In this document: positions 9,393 through 21,260 of the stretch, piece after piece
How positions within the stretch are numbered: the first letter of the stretch is position 1
How the letters are laid out: every line of letters starts with the position of its first letter
Assembly: GCA_039545295.1 (NCBI GenBank)
Contig: BCIK01000020.1
Coordinates: 451,843-515,842, forward strand
Direction of reading: 5' to 3'
DNA: 64,000 nt
Origin: Udeniomyces pyricola
Lineage: Eukaryota; Basidiomycota; Tremellomycetes; Cystofilobasidiales; Mrakiaceae
Notes under the pieces: generated by a model
The model's database searches: none
What the model was told of the DNA's origin: nothing
Seen by the model: the letters and a program-made list of their open reading frames with translations, nothing else
Program-made: the position numbers and the translations under genes

Positions 9393-12300
9393 ATGTCCAG
9401 CACTCCGGCCAGTGCCTCCACCATCCGGAGCGACATCATCCATTCGCTCTTCTCCCGCCGGTCCACTGTCGACGACGCCCTCGAAGAAACCTACGTCGCC
9501 CACTGCAAGATCATCGACTACGATGCCAACGGCCCTAAGCCGAGGTACCTCATGCTCGCAGGTCAGTCATTACATCTACCCCTCTCAACCCATCCGTCCA
9601 TTCATCTCACAGCTCATCCCCTCTTGCCATTCAATCCTGACACGTTCATCTTTCCCCCGCCATCTAGCCTCGAGATCAGGCGATTGCTCCCTCCATAAAG
9701 CGAAACGCAATACGAACCATACCTTTTCCATCGGCAAGACGTGGAATCTAGCAGATGTCCGAGCGGTCGAAGTCACAGACGTGAGTTCTTGCCCCCCCCT
9801 CTTCCCTTACCATCCCTTTCTCCCATCGTAGCGATGCAGCTAGCCAACCCAGCTTACAATTCAACACGGCATCATTGGCTGCAGCAACACTTGGGAACTG
9901 ACCAGACACTTGAACATGTCATTTTATCGAAAAGGCACTGCATTTTGGCATCACTATGGCCAAGACATACCGATGGGAAACGGAACGCGCAGACGACCAG
10001 ACGGCGTTCCTCGTAGCGCTCGTAAAGCTCTATAAGCATCTCACTCGAGGCCGAAGGGAGCTTGAATGCATCGGCTGGAACCCGAGGGAAAACTCTGATA
10101 GTGAGTCACATGAGCTGCAAGCCCCTGGCCTCGCTAGCTGCTTGATTTTGTTCGCATTTGGATCCTGACGCGTCGGACATCTTACATCGTCCGCCTCGCT
10201 TTCATCTCCATCGTTGCCTCTTCAACGTCGTCTTTGTCCTCAGAGCCCGCTCCATCACCGGCCACTCGGCGACCCTCTCATGATGCTGTTCCATCGTCAA
10301 CCCTTCATCCTTCCCAAAACTCAAACCAATCGGTATCACCCTCTCGCTCTCGTCCGGCTCCGCAGCCGGCGTCTTCGTCGCAAACGTCTTCCTTTTCCAA
10401 CGCCGCCATCGAGTCTACGCCGTCTCAGTTGCGGCAGCCGCAGGCTACCAGCTCTACGAGACTGCAACACTCGAATGGAGAAGGATCAAGGGTGGCCGAA
10501 AGTTCCTTGCCGAGGTCCAACTCTGGTTCGGGTAGGGACGCGATGCATATTGAAGAGACTGGCCGAGCAAACCAGGAATCGGACAGAGAACATATGTCCA
10601 GGGAAGCCACATCAAAGGGAATTCCAATCAGAAGTAGAACCAACGATAGCACTATGAGTAGTTCCAGAACGCCGACTCAGGCGACTACGTCTGGCAACCG
10701 GCCAGCACATTCCCCGTCTTCCTCCTTCACGGGTGCAACACATCGAGCAGCGACCTCTTCCAATCATCAGCAATATGAGACCTCGGGTCCCCCACTTGCC
10801 CCGCCCATTTCCATTCCGAGCTCCTATTCTGCTTCGACACCCTCTTCCAAACATGCCGTCGATGTCGCCTCTCCAACCATTCGCATCACCCCTTCTGACA
10901 TTGCCAAGACGGGTGCTACCACTGCGGCCCTTCCGTCGTCGGCGGACCCTTCAAGCTCGACGAGAGGCCTCCCTATCCGCTCGGCCTCATCTTCTCTCGC
11001 GGACTTAGCTCATGTCCAAATGACGCCTCCCTCTCAACAAACACAGCAGCGATCGAATCAACCGTCTCCTCAAAGTTTTGCCTCAAACTCTCGCCACGAT
11101 CTTCCACCGCCATCATCGTCCTCTTCGCTAGCTCGAGCAGCAACGTCTCCCTCGACCTCGGTGCAATCTCTTTCTACTCATTCTCCCAACACCGCGTCCC
11201 AACCCTCTACGAACTACGCCTCCCCCGCCCCTTCGCCTTCTTCCACCCGACCTAACCCGCCTATATCATCGTCGACTCCTCCTCTCGGCCTAACACCTTC
11301 CAACTCCCGACCAACACTTCTCCCACCTGCTCCGCTCCAGACCACTTTCTCTCGCGACCTTCTTCTTTCAGACGACCCGCTCACGGCCGGTGCTGGCGGC
11401 AACGGTGGCGGTCTTACAGCCCGCAGCCCAGGAAACCTGTACGATGACGATGATGAAGGCGAAGATGTCGTTCTGGCCAGTGTGGAAGAGATGCTGGACA
11501 GTTGGGTTTGGAGTGGACTGGCTTCGTCATCGGGTGGGGAGGACAGCGGCGCAGCTGGAGGAAGAGCGTTGGAAGGCAAAGGAAAGTTTGAGATGGAAAA
11601 GAGTTTAGGGGATGAGTTGAGTGCTTTGGAAGCTGTATGTGTTTGCCTGTTTGCGTCCTTTCCCTTTTCAGAGTTGTTTTGTTGGTATATACTGCTTCTC
11701 AGTGTACAAGACTAGCAAAATCGAATTCCCTGCTAGGGAACTTGCTTTTCCCTTTCTTTCAGAATCTAACAGCCTCGTCCACTCTCCTTATCAGGCCAAC
11801 ATCCATTCCTTCCTCGAAGCTGATGATCGCGTCGCCCTTGTCCTCGACGACATTGACAAGGCCCTCCTTCAACTCGACGAGACGGACGCTAGGATCGGCG
11901 CGTTTAAGTTCCAGCTCAATGTGCGGTGTTACTCTCATGCTGTGTTTGTCTCAAGACGCGCGCGAGAAGAGGCACATCCGGCGCAACTTCTTTACTCCCT
12001 TCACTTACCTTCTATGTCTTTGATCCCGTGCATCGCATTCCCTAGGCTGTCGCCGATGATATCTCCTACATTGAGTCTCAAAATCGCGGGCTGCAAGTTC
12101 AGACATCCAACCAAAAGGCGTTGTTGGCGGAAATTGAGAACCTCCTTGTTCGTTTCTTTAGTCCTTTCTCTTCTTCTCAATTTTCTTTCTCTCTATGTAC
12201 GCTCCTCGTCGAGCTTGTTGGCAGCCGTTTGGTGTCTTGACGAGGCTGAACTTGGCTCTCCTGTTCCCTTTTCTCCTTTGTGTTCCCTCGGCTTCTCACC

Positions 12301-15300
12301 TCTTTGGCTCATTCGCCCGAAATCCAGCAAATTGTCCAAGTCGATGAAAATGACATGTTCATTCTGACCCAGGAACCCCTGGAACACGACCTTGGAATCC
12401 AAAAACTCGAAACCGCCGCATCAAACCTTTACAAAGCCTTGCAGGCTGGCAAAGATACAGGTTCGTTGTACTCCACATACGTTTTTTTTTTGTCTTCCTT
12501 GAGACTTGGAGGTATCATACTAAGAGTGGTGGTTGATAAATTCGAATGGTCATCAACGCCTTTTTCACCCCTGTTGACTTCTCGTTTCCTTTTTCCTCTT
12601 CTTCTTGTTTCCTTCTTTAGCCGTCGGTGATATGGCCGCCACTATCGAACGCATGCGCGAATACGAGACTCGCAACGCCCAGTTGTGCAAGCGAGTCTCG
12701 GATTATCTCGCCATCTTGTTCAAATTCCAGGTGAGGTTTGAGAGCGGCCTAAATGTTTGGAGTATTCTTGTGAGGCCAAAAGAAGGCAGAGGCAAGACGT
12801 TTGCTGATCCACCTCCATTCACCACGCACCCTTCCTTGCGCCTCTTGGTCTATAGGCCGATTCTCTGCACTCTGAAAAAGATTCCAGGGCAGCCCCTTCT
12901 GCCCTCCCGACTCTTCGCTTGCATACCTCGATGGAAGCCAAACTGGTCCGGTACGCCGGTCTTATTCTGTACATCAAGGAGATGGACGAAGACCGTTACC
13001 AGAAGCTTTGTGCGGTACGTCATCTGAGATGCTCGGTCGACTGAGTGAAGCTTGAGGAGTAGAAAAGAGAGTGTGGGCTTGGAGACTGATAGTGTTCCTC
13101 TGTTCTCCTCTGTTTCATTTTCCCCCTCTGCTCCTTCCTCATCTTCACGATGCCTGCGGCTCATGGCCAATGATGCTCTATATAGGCCTACTTCAGTGTC
13201 GTCAGCGAAATGCACAAGCGGAATTTCAAGGGCGCGCTTATGGCTTATATCAACAAAGTCAAGAGGACCGTCGAGGAAGAATCTGCCGAAAGTGAATTGA
13301 ATCACAGGAGAGATTTATCCTTGTTCGATTACTAGAAAGATAACTGATCCTGGCTGCATCTACCTTTCACATTGGCCGTTTGATCTCGTTGCGCATGTCA
13401 TAGGTTTTGTGACAGGGGAGACAACCCAACTCGGAGGACAACTCGCGGCAAAGGCCTCTGCTGGTCTCGCACGATCCAAGACGATTGCCGCCCTTCGTAA
13501 CCCGGAAGCGAAAAAGGAGAAGAAGACGGATGATTTGAAAGCGAGTGAAGTGAGTGAATGGTGGTTCAATCTGAACTCAATGGATTCAAACACTGATTGT
13601 TGTTCAGGAATAGTTTGGGTGGGAGGAAAAAAGATGGATAGATGGATTGATGGCTCGCATGGTTGACACGCGATCTCTTCACACCCTGTTCTCCTCACCC
13701 CCTTCCTTCCGGTTTCCCATCCCGCGCTTCTTCGTTTGATTCCTTAGGCCTTCGAACGTGTCTTCACCCAGATCTCCACTGTTGTCAGACATGAGGACGC
13801 TTTCCTGACCTCCTTCTTGGGCCTCAACGCGCCAAGTCTTGAGACATTTGCCGACTACATGGCGCTCGAGCCGTACTTTCGCCGTCAAGCGAATCGCTTC
13901 GTCGAGATGGGTCTCACGGGCGCGGATAAAGTCGGCAAGCTTGGGAGGCAGGCGATGGATATGATCTTTGGGTTCCTGGCCGGGGAGCTGAAGGGTTGGG
14001 TTGATGGAAGTTTGCAGAGAGATCCCATGTGAGTTTTGTTTTTCCCCCATCACTCCTGTCCTCTTTCTCTGCTTCAAACTCTGGTCGTTTGGAATACTCC
14101 TCTGATACGACTGTTCTTTGCAACATCTGTCTGACCTGTTTTCTTCGATTCGATGCAATCAAGGCAAATCGTGGGCATCATGGCCGCTTGCGAGCGGTTC
14201 CTTACGGATGCCGAAGATCGCAACTGCGAGTTCCTCGTCAAACTCTTCCAGCGCCAACTCCAGAGGCTCAATCAGCTATTAGATCAGTTTGTCGTACGTC
14301 TTGGTAGTTTGTCTTCTTGTTTTTGATCACTCCGATGCGATCTTGGCATCGTTTATTCAGCTTCCGTCATCTGGCTGAGACGAATTTACCACCCATCATA
14401 ACGTCTCCTCTTCTTTGATTGCTCTCTCTTCTCATATCGCCTCGCATCTCTTCTCCTTTCTTCCTCGTCGACGGCAATATCAACAGGGCAGTCAAGTTCG
14501 AGCTATCGAAGGCACCAAATTGACTGTCAAGAAACGCAAAGGTGTCGCGCCTTTTGTCAAGCATTTCCCTGTTCGTCCTTGCATTCAACGCATCGTCGTC
14601 TTTTTTGATTGTGCCTTGTTCCTGCGATAATCTCGGTATAGCACGCTCATGTTTATGTTCCATCTGCTCTCGGACCGTTGGTTCGCTTGCCACCTCTTAC
14701 ACACAACCCACCCCCCCCCCCCCCCCCCCCCNNNNNNNNNNNNNNNNNNNNNNNNNNNNNNCCCCCCCCCCCCCCATTCATCGCTTTTCTCCTTCCCACC
14801 TGCACAAACAAGGTATTCATCGATCGATTTGAATCTCAACTCATCGGCACCGACGGACTCGAAATCCGATCCATTGTCGATGGTTCGTACGAACGCATCG
14901 CGAACGCAATGTTTGACTCGCTTCAACAGATGGCCAAGATGGACGGCACCTCGGAAGGTCTCGCGCCGGAAGACAAGGGACAGCTCAATTATCATGTTAT
15001 TCTCATCGGTCAGTCTTCCTTCTTTGTCTATATCAGACGCTGAATCAGGCTGTGTAGAGGTTGGATTCCTTGGACTGATAGGAATGGATCTTCCTTCCAT
15101 CCAACGTTATCCCCTGCCATACGTTCCACGCACATTCCATCTTGCTTCTGACATCGTTCGTCTTCATCTAGAGAACATGCATTTCTTCATGGCTGAAATG
15201 GCGCAGCAAAATCCGGCGACGTTCCAGGTGCTCATGGCCCGGGCTCAAGGCATTTACCGCGAGAATCTCGATTCGTACATTCGTCTCATCCTTCGGAAAC

Positions 15301-16180
15301 CGCTAGCCAAAATCATTGTGCGTTCCTTTTCAGTTCCATGCAATCAATTCCCCTTTGAGGTCTGGTGATTCGATGAGATGGCAATTGAACTTTGTCTTCT
15401 CTTTCCTTACTTTCTTCTCCACTCATTTATATCTCTCGGCACTTTCACCTTCCATGTCTATTTGTAACTTCCAGGACTTTTTCGAAGGCATTGAGCGATT
15501 GCTCTCGACGAGTGCGCCGAGTGAAGTCGCGACGCACTCCCAATACAGCCGGGCGAGCCTCAAAAAAGTCGTCAAGGAACATGACGCCAAGGACATCCGA
15601 AAAGCGTGCGTCCAAGTTGCCTACGTCAGCTTTTCTGTTGAGAGAGGTGGTTGTGGAAAGGAGGACAGAGAGAGGAGGAAGAGGGAGGGGGATAGGGTGT
15701 TGTTTCTATCCTTGAGCTGATCCTGGTTCCGGTCATTATCCAACTCTGGTTGGACCATCTTGTCTCTACAGTGTCGAAGCCATCCACAAGCGAATTTACA
15801 AACACGTACGTTCCTACTTCGCTGTTCTATGTTCGATGAATGGCCTCCCGCGTCGCTTTCTTTTTTTTTCGCGCGTGTTTCCAATCTGATCGATTCTCTC
15901 TTCCCCGTCTGATCGTCGTGTTCCATTCCATAAGTTCGATCAATCTCTCACGTCTGCCTCGAACTCCATCTCGACGGTTTCCTCTGACGTTCTCTCCACC
16001 TCGACGTCCTCTCTGGCCTTGATTGACGAGATCGCAGGCGAGACTCAAGGGACGCTCGCTGGGTTCATCAATCGATGGGAAGGTCTCATCGCGAGGTGCT
16101 ATACCGAGTCGGCGATCCCGCTCGAGTTTACGCCGAATGATGTCGCGGCCGCGTTCAAGCGAGCAAAAGTTGGGATGTGA
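9393..16180 (+). CDS. SEC3: Sec3, exocyst complex subunit (EXOC1-like)
   Basis: Sec3 marks exocytic sites and tethers secretory vesicles to the plasma membrane as part of the exocyst. Nineteen exons: 9393-9561, 9680-9780, 9935-10100, 10244-11634, 11795-11920, 12046-12147, 12328-12460, 12621-12730, 12856-13014, 13186-13291, 13404-13549, 13748-14028, 14164-14293, 14487-14570, 14813-15008, 15172-15317, 15475-15605, 15772-15805, 15935-16180; 1318 residues. The N-terminal PIP2-binding PH region (about 40-145) includes HTFSIGKTWNLADVRAVEV and KTYRWETERADDQTAF. Exon 4 is a 464-residue Ser/Pro-rich linker. The coiled-coil and Sec3 core follow (from about 605), with GAFKFQLN, KRNFKGALMAYINKVKRT, TQLGGQLAAKASAGLARSKT and VKKRKGVAPFVKHFP. 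The start of exon 2 is uncertain: 9668 is an alternative acceptor in the same phase. Intron 14 holds an assembly gap. Confidence 0.94.
14710..14775. other. assembly gap inside poly-C in SEC3 intron 14
   Basis: Thirty N bases (14732-14761) are flanked on both sides by uninterrupted C runs. The true length of the homopolymer is therefore unknown. The gap is entirely intronic and does not affect the protein. Confidence 0.95.
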
Positions 16181-16482
16181 ATGGATTTCAAAACAGGTGG
16201 AGAAGAGGGATGGGGTTGAGAAAGGAAAAGGGATGACGAGAGAAGGGAGTTTCGAGGCGGGCCAAGGGAATCAAAAGGGGAAGAAGCATGGCCCGAGCCA
16301 CAAGCTTCATATCCACCGCCACGTTTTTTTTTTTAATGATACTCGCCCTTGGCCAATATGTGCCTCACCGCCTCTCCTTTGCCATCACGATCATGCCTGC
16401 TTCTATTTGTCTTGTTCCTTTGTCTCTTTGTTATCTTTTCATTCTTTTTCTCCTCCACCTACTCCTCCTTCCATCTTCTTTC

Positions 16483-16519
<37 letters not shown>

Positions 16520-17412
16520 CATCACCCCCGACATACACACCCATGCATCTATTGTCATTTCCACTCTCACACCCCTCACCCTGGTCGCCCTTCGACTTTG
16601 ATTCCGTCTCTCCCCATGTATTTCGGGCATCTTCTCCTCTCGACTCTTCCCCTTCTCTCTCTACTCCCCTTCCCCCCCCCCCTTCTCCCCTTGGTTCTTC
16701 CTTATATCCTTCTTAGCTATTCGATCTCCCGCCACGATCTCATGAACTTTTCCAACCTTTCCCTCCCCCCATCCCCCCCAAACCTCCTTTTTGTTCACTC
16801 TCTCATTTCCTCTCCTAGCGCTCTCTCATTCTCAACCCCCTTCTCCGGAAGAGGAAACCTCTGCTGCAGTTGATGAGTATTTCCATCGCTCCATAAGTCC
16901 ATGAGACCTCGGAGAGACAGCAAACGCGGGTCCTTTCTATCTCTTCTTCTCCTTCTTTTTTTTTTTCTTTTTTCTTTTGTAAGGGAGCTAGAGTATCGAT
17001 GGGTCATAAAGGAAGGGAGAGAGGGAAACCTTGAAGAACGACCCATCCATCCCCCTTTCCATCAAACCACCATACATAACCATAGAAAAAAAAAAACACC
17101 TACACACACACATACCCAGCCATCAAAAAGATGTTCTCAAAAACGGGGGACAAGATGAGAATTTCCTGAAAAAGGGACGAAGCTGCCAGGTGTATCAGAG
17201 GAAAAGGGAAGGGGGGGGGTGAAAGATAAGGGATGAAGGACACGAGAAACCAAAACACATAAAAATGCGTACGAGGAAGAAAGTAAGAAGAAGAAAAAGA
17301 AAGGAGAAAGAGGAGGTAAAGGGGGAGGAGGGGGAGGGGAGAGAAAGAGAGAGGACGAGGAAAGAACGTAGAACGACGCCGACCAGCCTGCCGCGACCTT
17401 TTTCGTTTTTAC
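16181..17412. other. convergent 3' region SEC3/KRE2-like
   Basis: This 1.2-kb stretch lies between the stops of two convergent genes. Up to about 16900 it is extremely C/T-rich on the plus strand, then A/G-rich toward 17400, so each half is pyrimidine-rich on the sense strand of one neighbour. It contains a T12-A24 palindrome. No gene is seen. Confidence 0.6.
16484..16519. repeat. T12-A24 homopolymer inverted repeat
   Basis: Twelve T are followed directly by twenty-four A, a perfect short inverted repeat. It lies between two converging genes and could form a hairpin in either read-through transcript. Confidence 0.9.
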
Positions 17413-20400
17413 TTATTTCATAGCGAGGTATCGATCGGTGCACGAGTACCACTCGTGATCGAACGAGTCTCCAGGGTCGCACGAGCATCGACCTCGAGTG
17501 TGTTCGTCCTGTTGTTCAAACAACAACAACAACAATACCACACATGGGATGGGCGAAGAGGATTATTGAGTTAGAACGTGAGTTGAGGAGAGAGAGAGAG
17601 AGAAGGAAAGGTGCCTTATAAGCGAGAGGCGGATGAGAGATAACACATGATCGCCAAAAGAGAGGAAAGGAAAGGAAAGGAAAGGAAGGCGGACGTACGC
17701 CTTGAGGGCAGTGCTGGAACGGCTCTGTTTCATCCGTGCCATTGAATCGGGCAAGTCGTCAGGTTGAACATGGCAAGAAGCCCGAGGAAGAAAAGAAGAA
17801 AAAGAAGGTTTGCATTTAGCGATCCGACACCCTTTTCCACTCCCTCTAAACGGGTAGCAAAACGTCCGTAACCAATCAAGAGCACAAAAAAAAGGAAAGG
17901 AGAAGGAAAAGAGAAACAAGGGGAAGAGGGGAGGACAGGCGATGATGATGAATGTGTAGTTGAGCTTACCATGCCTGTATCCGATATCGCTGAAGAAGTG
18001 GATCTGCTCCTTCTTAGCAAACAAAGCAGCTCCAATGGAATGGACTGGAAGGAGCGCAAAAAGATCCAGGAATCAGTCGAGGTAACGTATATGGCAAGAC
18101 GAACGAGCGAAAGAAAGGAACCAAGAATTCGGGGAGGTTTTTCTTCATCACTTGGGGAGAGACGGGAGAGAGCGAAGGCGAAGGAACAAGTCGGTGGTTA
18201 CGTACCTGGAGCATCTCCCCACCGCTATCCATCCGCATGGAAAAAGAAAAGTACGTGGAAAAAGGAGAAAGTCCCAAACAAAGAACCCAACAGTTTCGTC
18301 AGCGTTTAGGCCAAAGGACTTGCGACTAGTTGCGTTGTCCTCTGCCACATCCCGTGCCGCTTCCCGTCTCGTGCCCCCATCCTCGTCTGATCTCTCGTAT
18401 GGTATACAGCTAGATGGATGTGACAACGAACCTCGTAGTAGAACCCTCCGGCCTTGTCGAGGTGCTCAAAGTAGGCCCTGTACGGTTCGGACCGCCAGAA
18501 GTTCTGTGGTGATCAGATAGAAAGAAGAAGAAAAAAAAGAGACAAAAGAAAACGAAAAATAAGGGTTATGATTGTGAGCACGGGAAACATCCTAGAACGA
18601 TTTGAAACAGCCATACTCCCAGGGAATGGTACAGGGCAGATGCGAAGTGACCAACACAGAAGACGTGATTGGGGATAGCAAGGTGCTACGTACCAGATCT
18701 CCGATCTGAGCGCGCAGTCGAGAAGATTGGCAAGATGAGGGCAAGGAATATCATGGATGTACGTTGAGGTCAGTATGGGTCTTTCCTTGTATGGCTCGGG
18801 ATTCGCCGGAAGGAACATTCCAGGCTCTTGGGGTAGAAGGACAAGGGGGGGGGGGAGCAATACGAGGAAAGGGGATCCCAAAGAGACCAAAGATACAGAC
18901 CTCGAAGTTGGACCTGCATGGATACGAGAAGAAGAAAAGGAGAACAGAGAGGCATGTACAAATCAGAATGCAGAAAGGAAGGCCAAGTGGAGCATTGACA
19001 GTCCAATTAGCGTATAGAACAGGACAGGGTAGTTTCGAGTGCTCGAGACGTGAGCAGGCAGAGCACAATGTCGACGTACCAGAAGTGACACTTGTTGTAA
19101 GATTCACCACCGTCGTCCGAGATGAACTGCAAGGCATTACCCTCCTGAGGCGGCTTGAGGTCCGGTCGAGCCGCAAGAAACTCCTTAGTAGCTTCCCAGA
19201 GGGTCGGGATCGTCTCAATGTCTATATTGGCCAGTAGGTGTACAAAAGATCCAAGACAACGTCGGAGAATGCGAATGTGAGTTAAAGAAAAAGCTCATGA
19301 GAAGATAGCCGCATGCGTTTCGTTCGTTTTGCCCGTGTCCCATTCATGATGAGCCTCTCTCTCCTTCTCGCATACCACGCAAACTTCAGTCGTTGACTCA
19401 CACTCATAAAGCGAAAGGGTGAAGCCATAAACGGCCTTCTTGGCCTTCATGACGAGGAAGGGATCGTAATCTGCACGGATCCAGTCAGGAAGATCAAGGC
19501 ATGATGAGTTACCCTGACGTTTGGCACGTTTGAGGTGATCACACGGATGGGAAATCAGGAGCGAGAAGACATGAAGAAGGACTAACCAATGTTGCAGAAG
19601 AACTTGATGGATGGCTCAATCCGCCAATAGTACTCGTAATCGGCAAGGAGAGGGTGCTCAAAGAAGAAACCAGAATTGAATCTGCACACTGTCATAGCGA
19701 TACAGAGCAAGACAGACATGAGTCAGAAGGACGAAGCCATGAGATGGTTATGAGCAGAGCCGCAGCCTCGGACATCTTGTTCTTGATCGTTCGATGTCCA
19801 ACCTTGCGAAGTAATCAGAAGAAGAAGCAGAAAAACTTACTGTTCCTATACGGGACCGAGTGTCCATAGATGACTTTCTTCTCAATCATTTCCTGTCGGG
19901 CCTTGGTGGCCTTCTCCTCGTCGATCCAGTCGGGTTGATTCCAGTGCTCCGAGGGGATCAGACCATAGTAACAAGGGGACGACGTTAGAGCTTGCGTGTA
20001 TTTCTTAAAATCGTCCGAAAAGGGCTCTTCCTGTTTGCATGGCAAATTTCATTGAACGACGAGAGGCGAGCGGGAGAGAAGAAAAGGAACGAGAAGCTCG
20101 TGTGAGATGGGTGACGCGGGTTGATGGAGGTTGAGATGTTTGGATGAGGATGACGCACGTTGAGGAAGACATATGGATATCCAGCCCAATGGTTGAAGGT
20201 AGCCTCCATCTGCTTCATCGAATCGGCAAACTGCCACAGGTCCGAGTTTCGAGCTACCAGGTGGAAAGGCAAAATAAGACGACAATGAAAGCCCGACGAA
20301 ATGGGGGTGGGGTGAGAAGGAGAGATGTTTTAGGACGCGTTTCTTGGTATTCGACCGAGATTGCTTGCGGTCTATGCTCTCATAATCCATCAGATCTCTT

Positions 20401-20945
20401 CCAAGGATAGTTTGCCAGCGATGTTTGAGCTTGATCAGGTCAAGAAGTATAAAGACGATGAACTTGCCCAAGACGACAAACGCGGCGTTCGCCTTCTGGC
20501 CCCTGCCGCCTCTAGTTCCGTTCGTTGATTCCGACCAAGTAGGCTCCCTCCAAGCATCGTCTGGAGCGGTGTAAGCGTAGTCGGACGGTTGGCCGTTGCC
20601 AAAGAGATGAGAGGGAGATGTGTGATGAGCGTAGCCGGAGTGGGAGAAAGAGGCGAGTAAGTGGAACGCGAGCTGGTGGAGGGAATTGCAAGAGGAAAGG
20701 TGAGGGAGAAGGCGAAGTGATCCGAAGGCCCGGCCGTTCGAGCGATCCATACAAAACGAAGGAAACAAGTGGATTAGAAACGGGACGTTGCTCGGCTTGA
20801 AACATCACCATACACATGTACATAGGCAGTGGGGAGAGGAAAAGATCAACTTGAGAGAGAGAGAAAGAGAGGGCGAGGCACGCACGATGACTGCGAGCCC
20901 AAGAGGGATCAGTTTCAGCGGCGAACGCGGGAGGGAAAGCGGCAT
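17413..20945 (-). CDS. Kre2/Mnt1-type alpha-1,2-mannosyltransferase (GT15)
   Basis: A Golgi type II membrane enzyme that transfers mannose from GDP-mannose to O- or N-linked glycans. Fourteen exons in sense order: 20945-20886, 20672-20468, 20253-20159, 20030-19841, 19688-19587, 19470-19402, 19221-19080, 18913-18901 (13 nt), 18705-18694 (12 nt), 18503-18432, 18224-18206 (19 nt), 18044-17970, 17724-17699 (26 nt), 17508-17413; 391 residues against about 440 in yeast Kre2. A signal anchor (about 11-33) is assembled across exons 1 and 2. The GT15 landmarks follow: [34 protein letters not shown], the signature YNKCHFWSNFEIGDLNFWRS (282-301), [15 protein letters not shown] and a C-terminal [18 protein letters not shown]. 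Intron 2 begins with GC instead of GT (20467). The signature motif is split over four exons, two of them microexons. Which KRE2/KTR paralogue this is cannot be told. Confidence 0.93.
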
Positions 20946-21260
20946 GATGAGCGCGCTTTCTGATCAAGGGTGTATGTGGATGTAGATTAACGAAAGAGGG
21001 GATATCAGTCGAGGGGGATGAGGATGACGTGCAGCTGGTTGATGAAGGTTGTTTATACGACTGCAGGTGTCATATCATACAAACGACTTGAGACCTGTCG
21101 CTGCTACGCAAACGCCGGAGGAGGCGGAGGTTTCGAACCGACCGGCCTGGTTAGTAGATTACCGTTCGAGCACTCGGCATTTCTCTTTTTCCTTTTCCTT
21201 TTTCTTTTCCTTTTTCATCATCATATGTAGATCTGTCCATAAGCCCCATCTGACCTCAAC
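20946..21260. other. short intergenic gap KRE2-like/MAG1
   Basis: These 315 bases separate the KRE2-like start from the stop of the upstream same-strand glycosylase gene. No gene is seen. A T-rich run at 21179-21217 is A-rich on the sense strand of the flanking genes. Confidence 0.5.
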
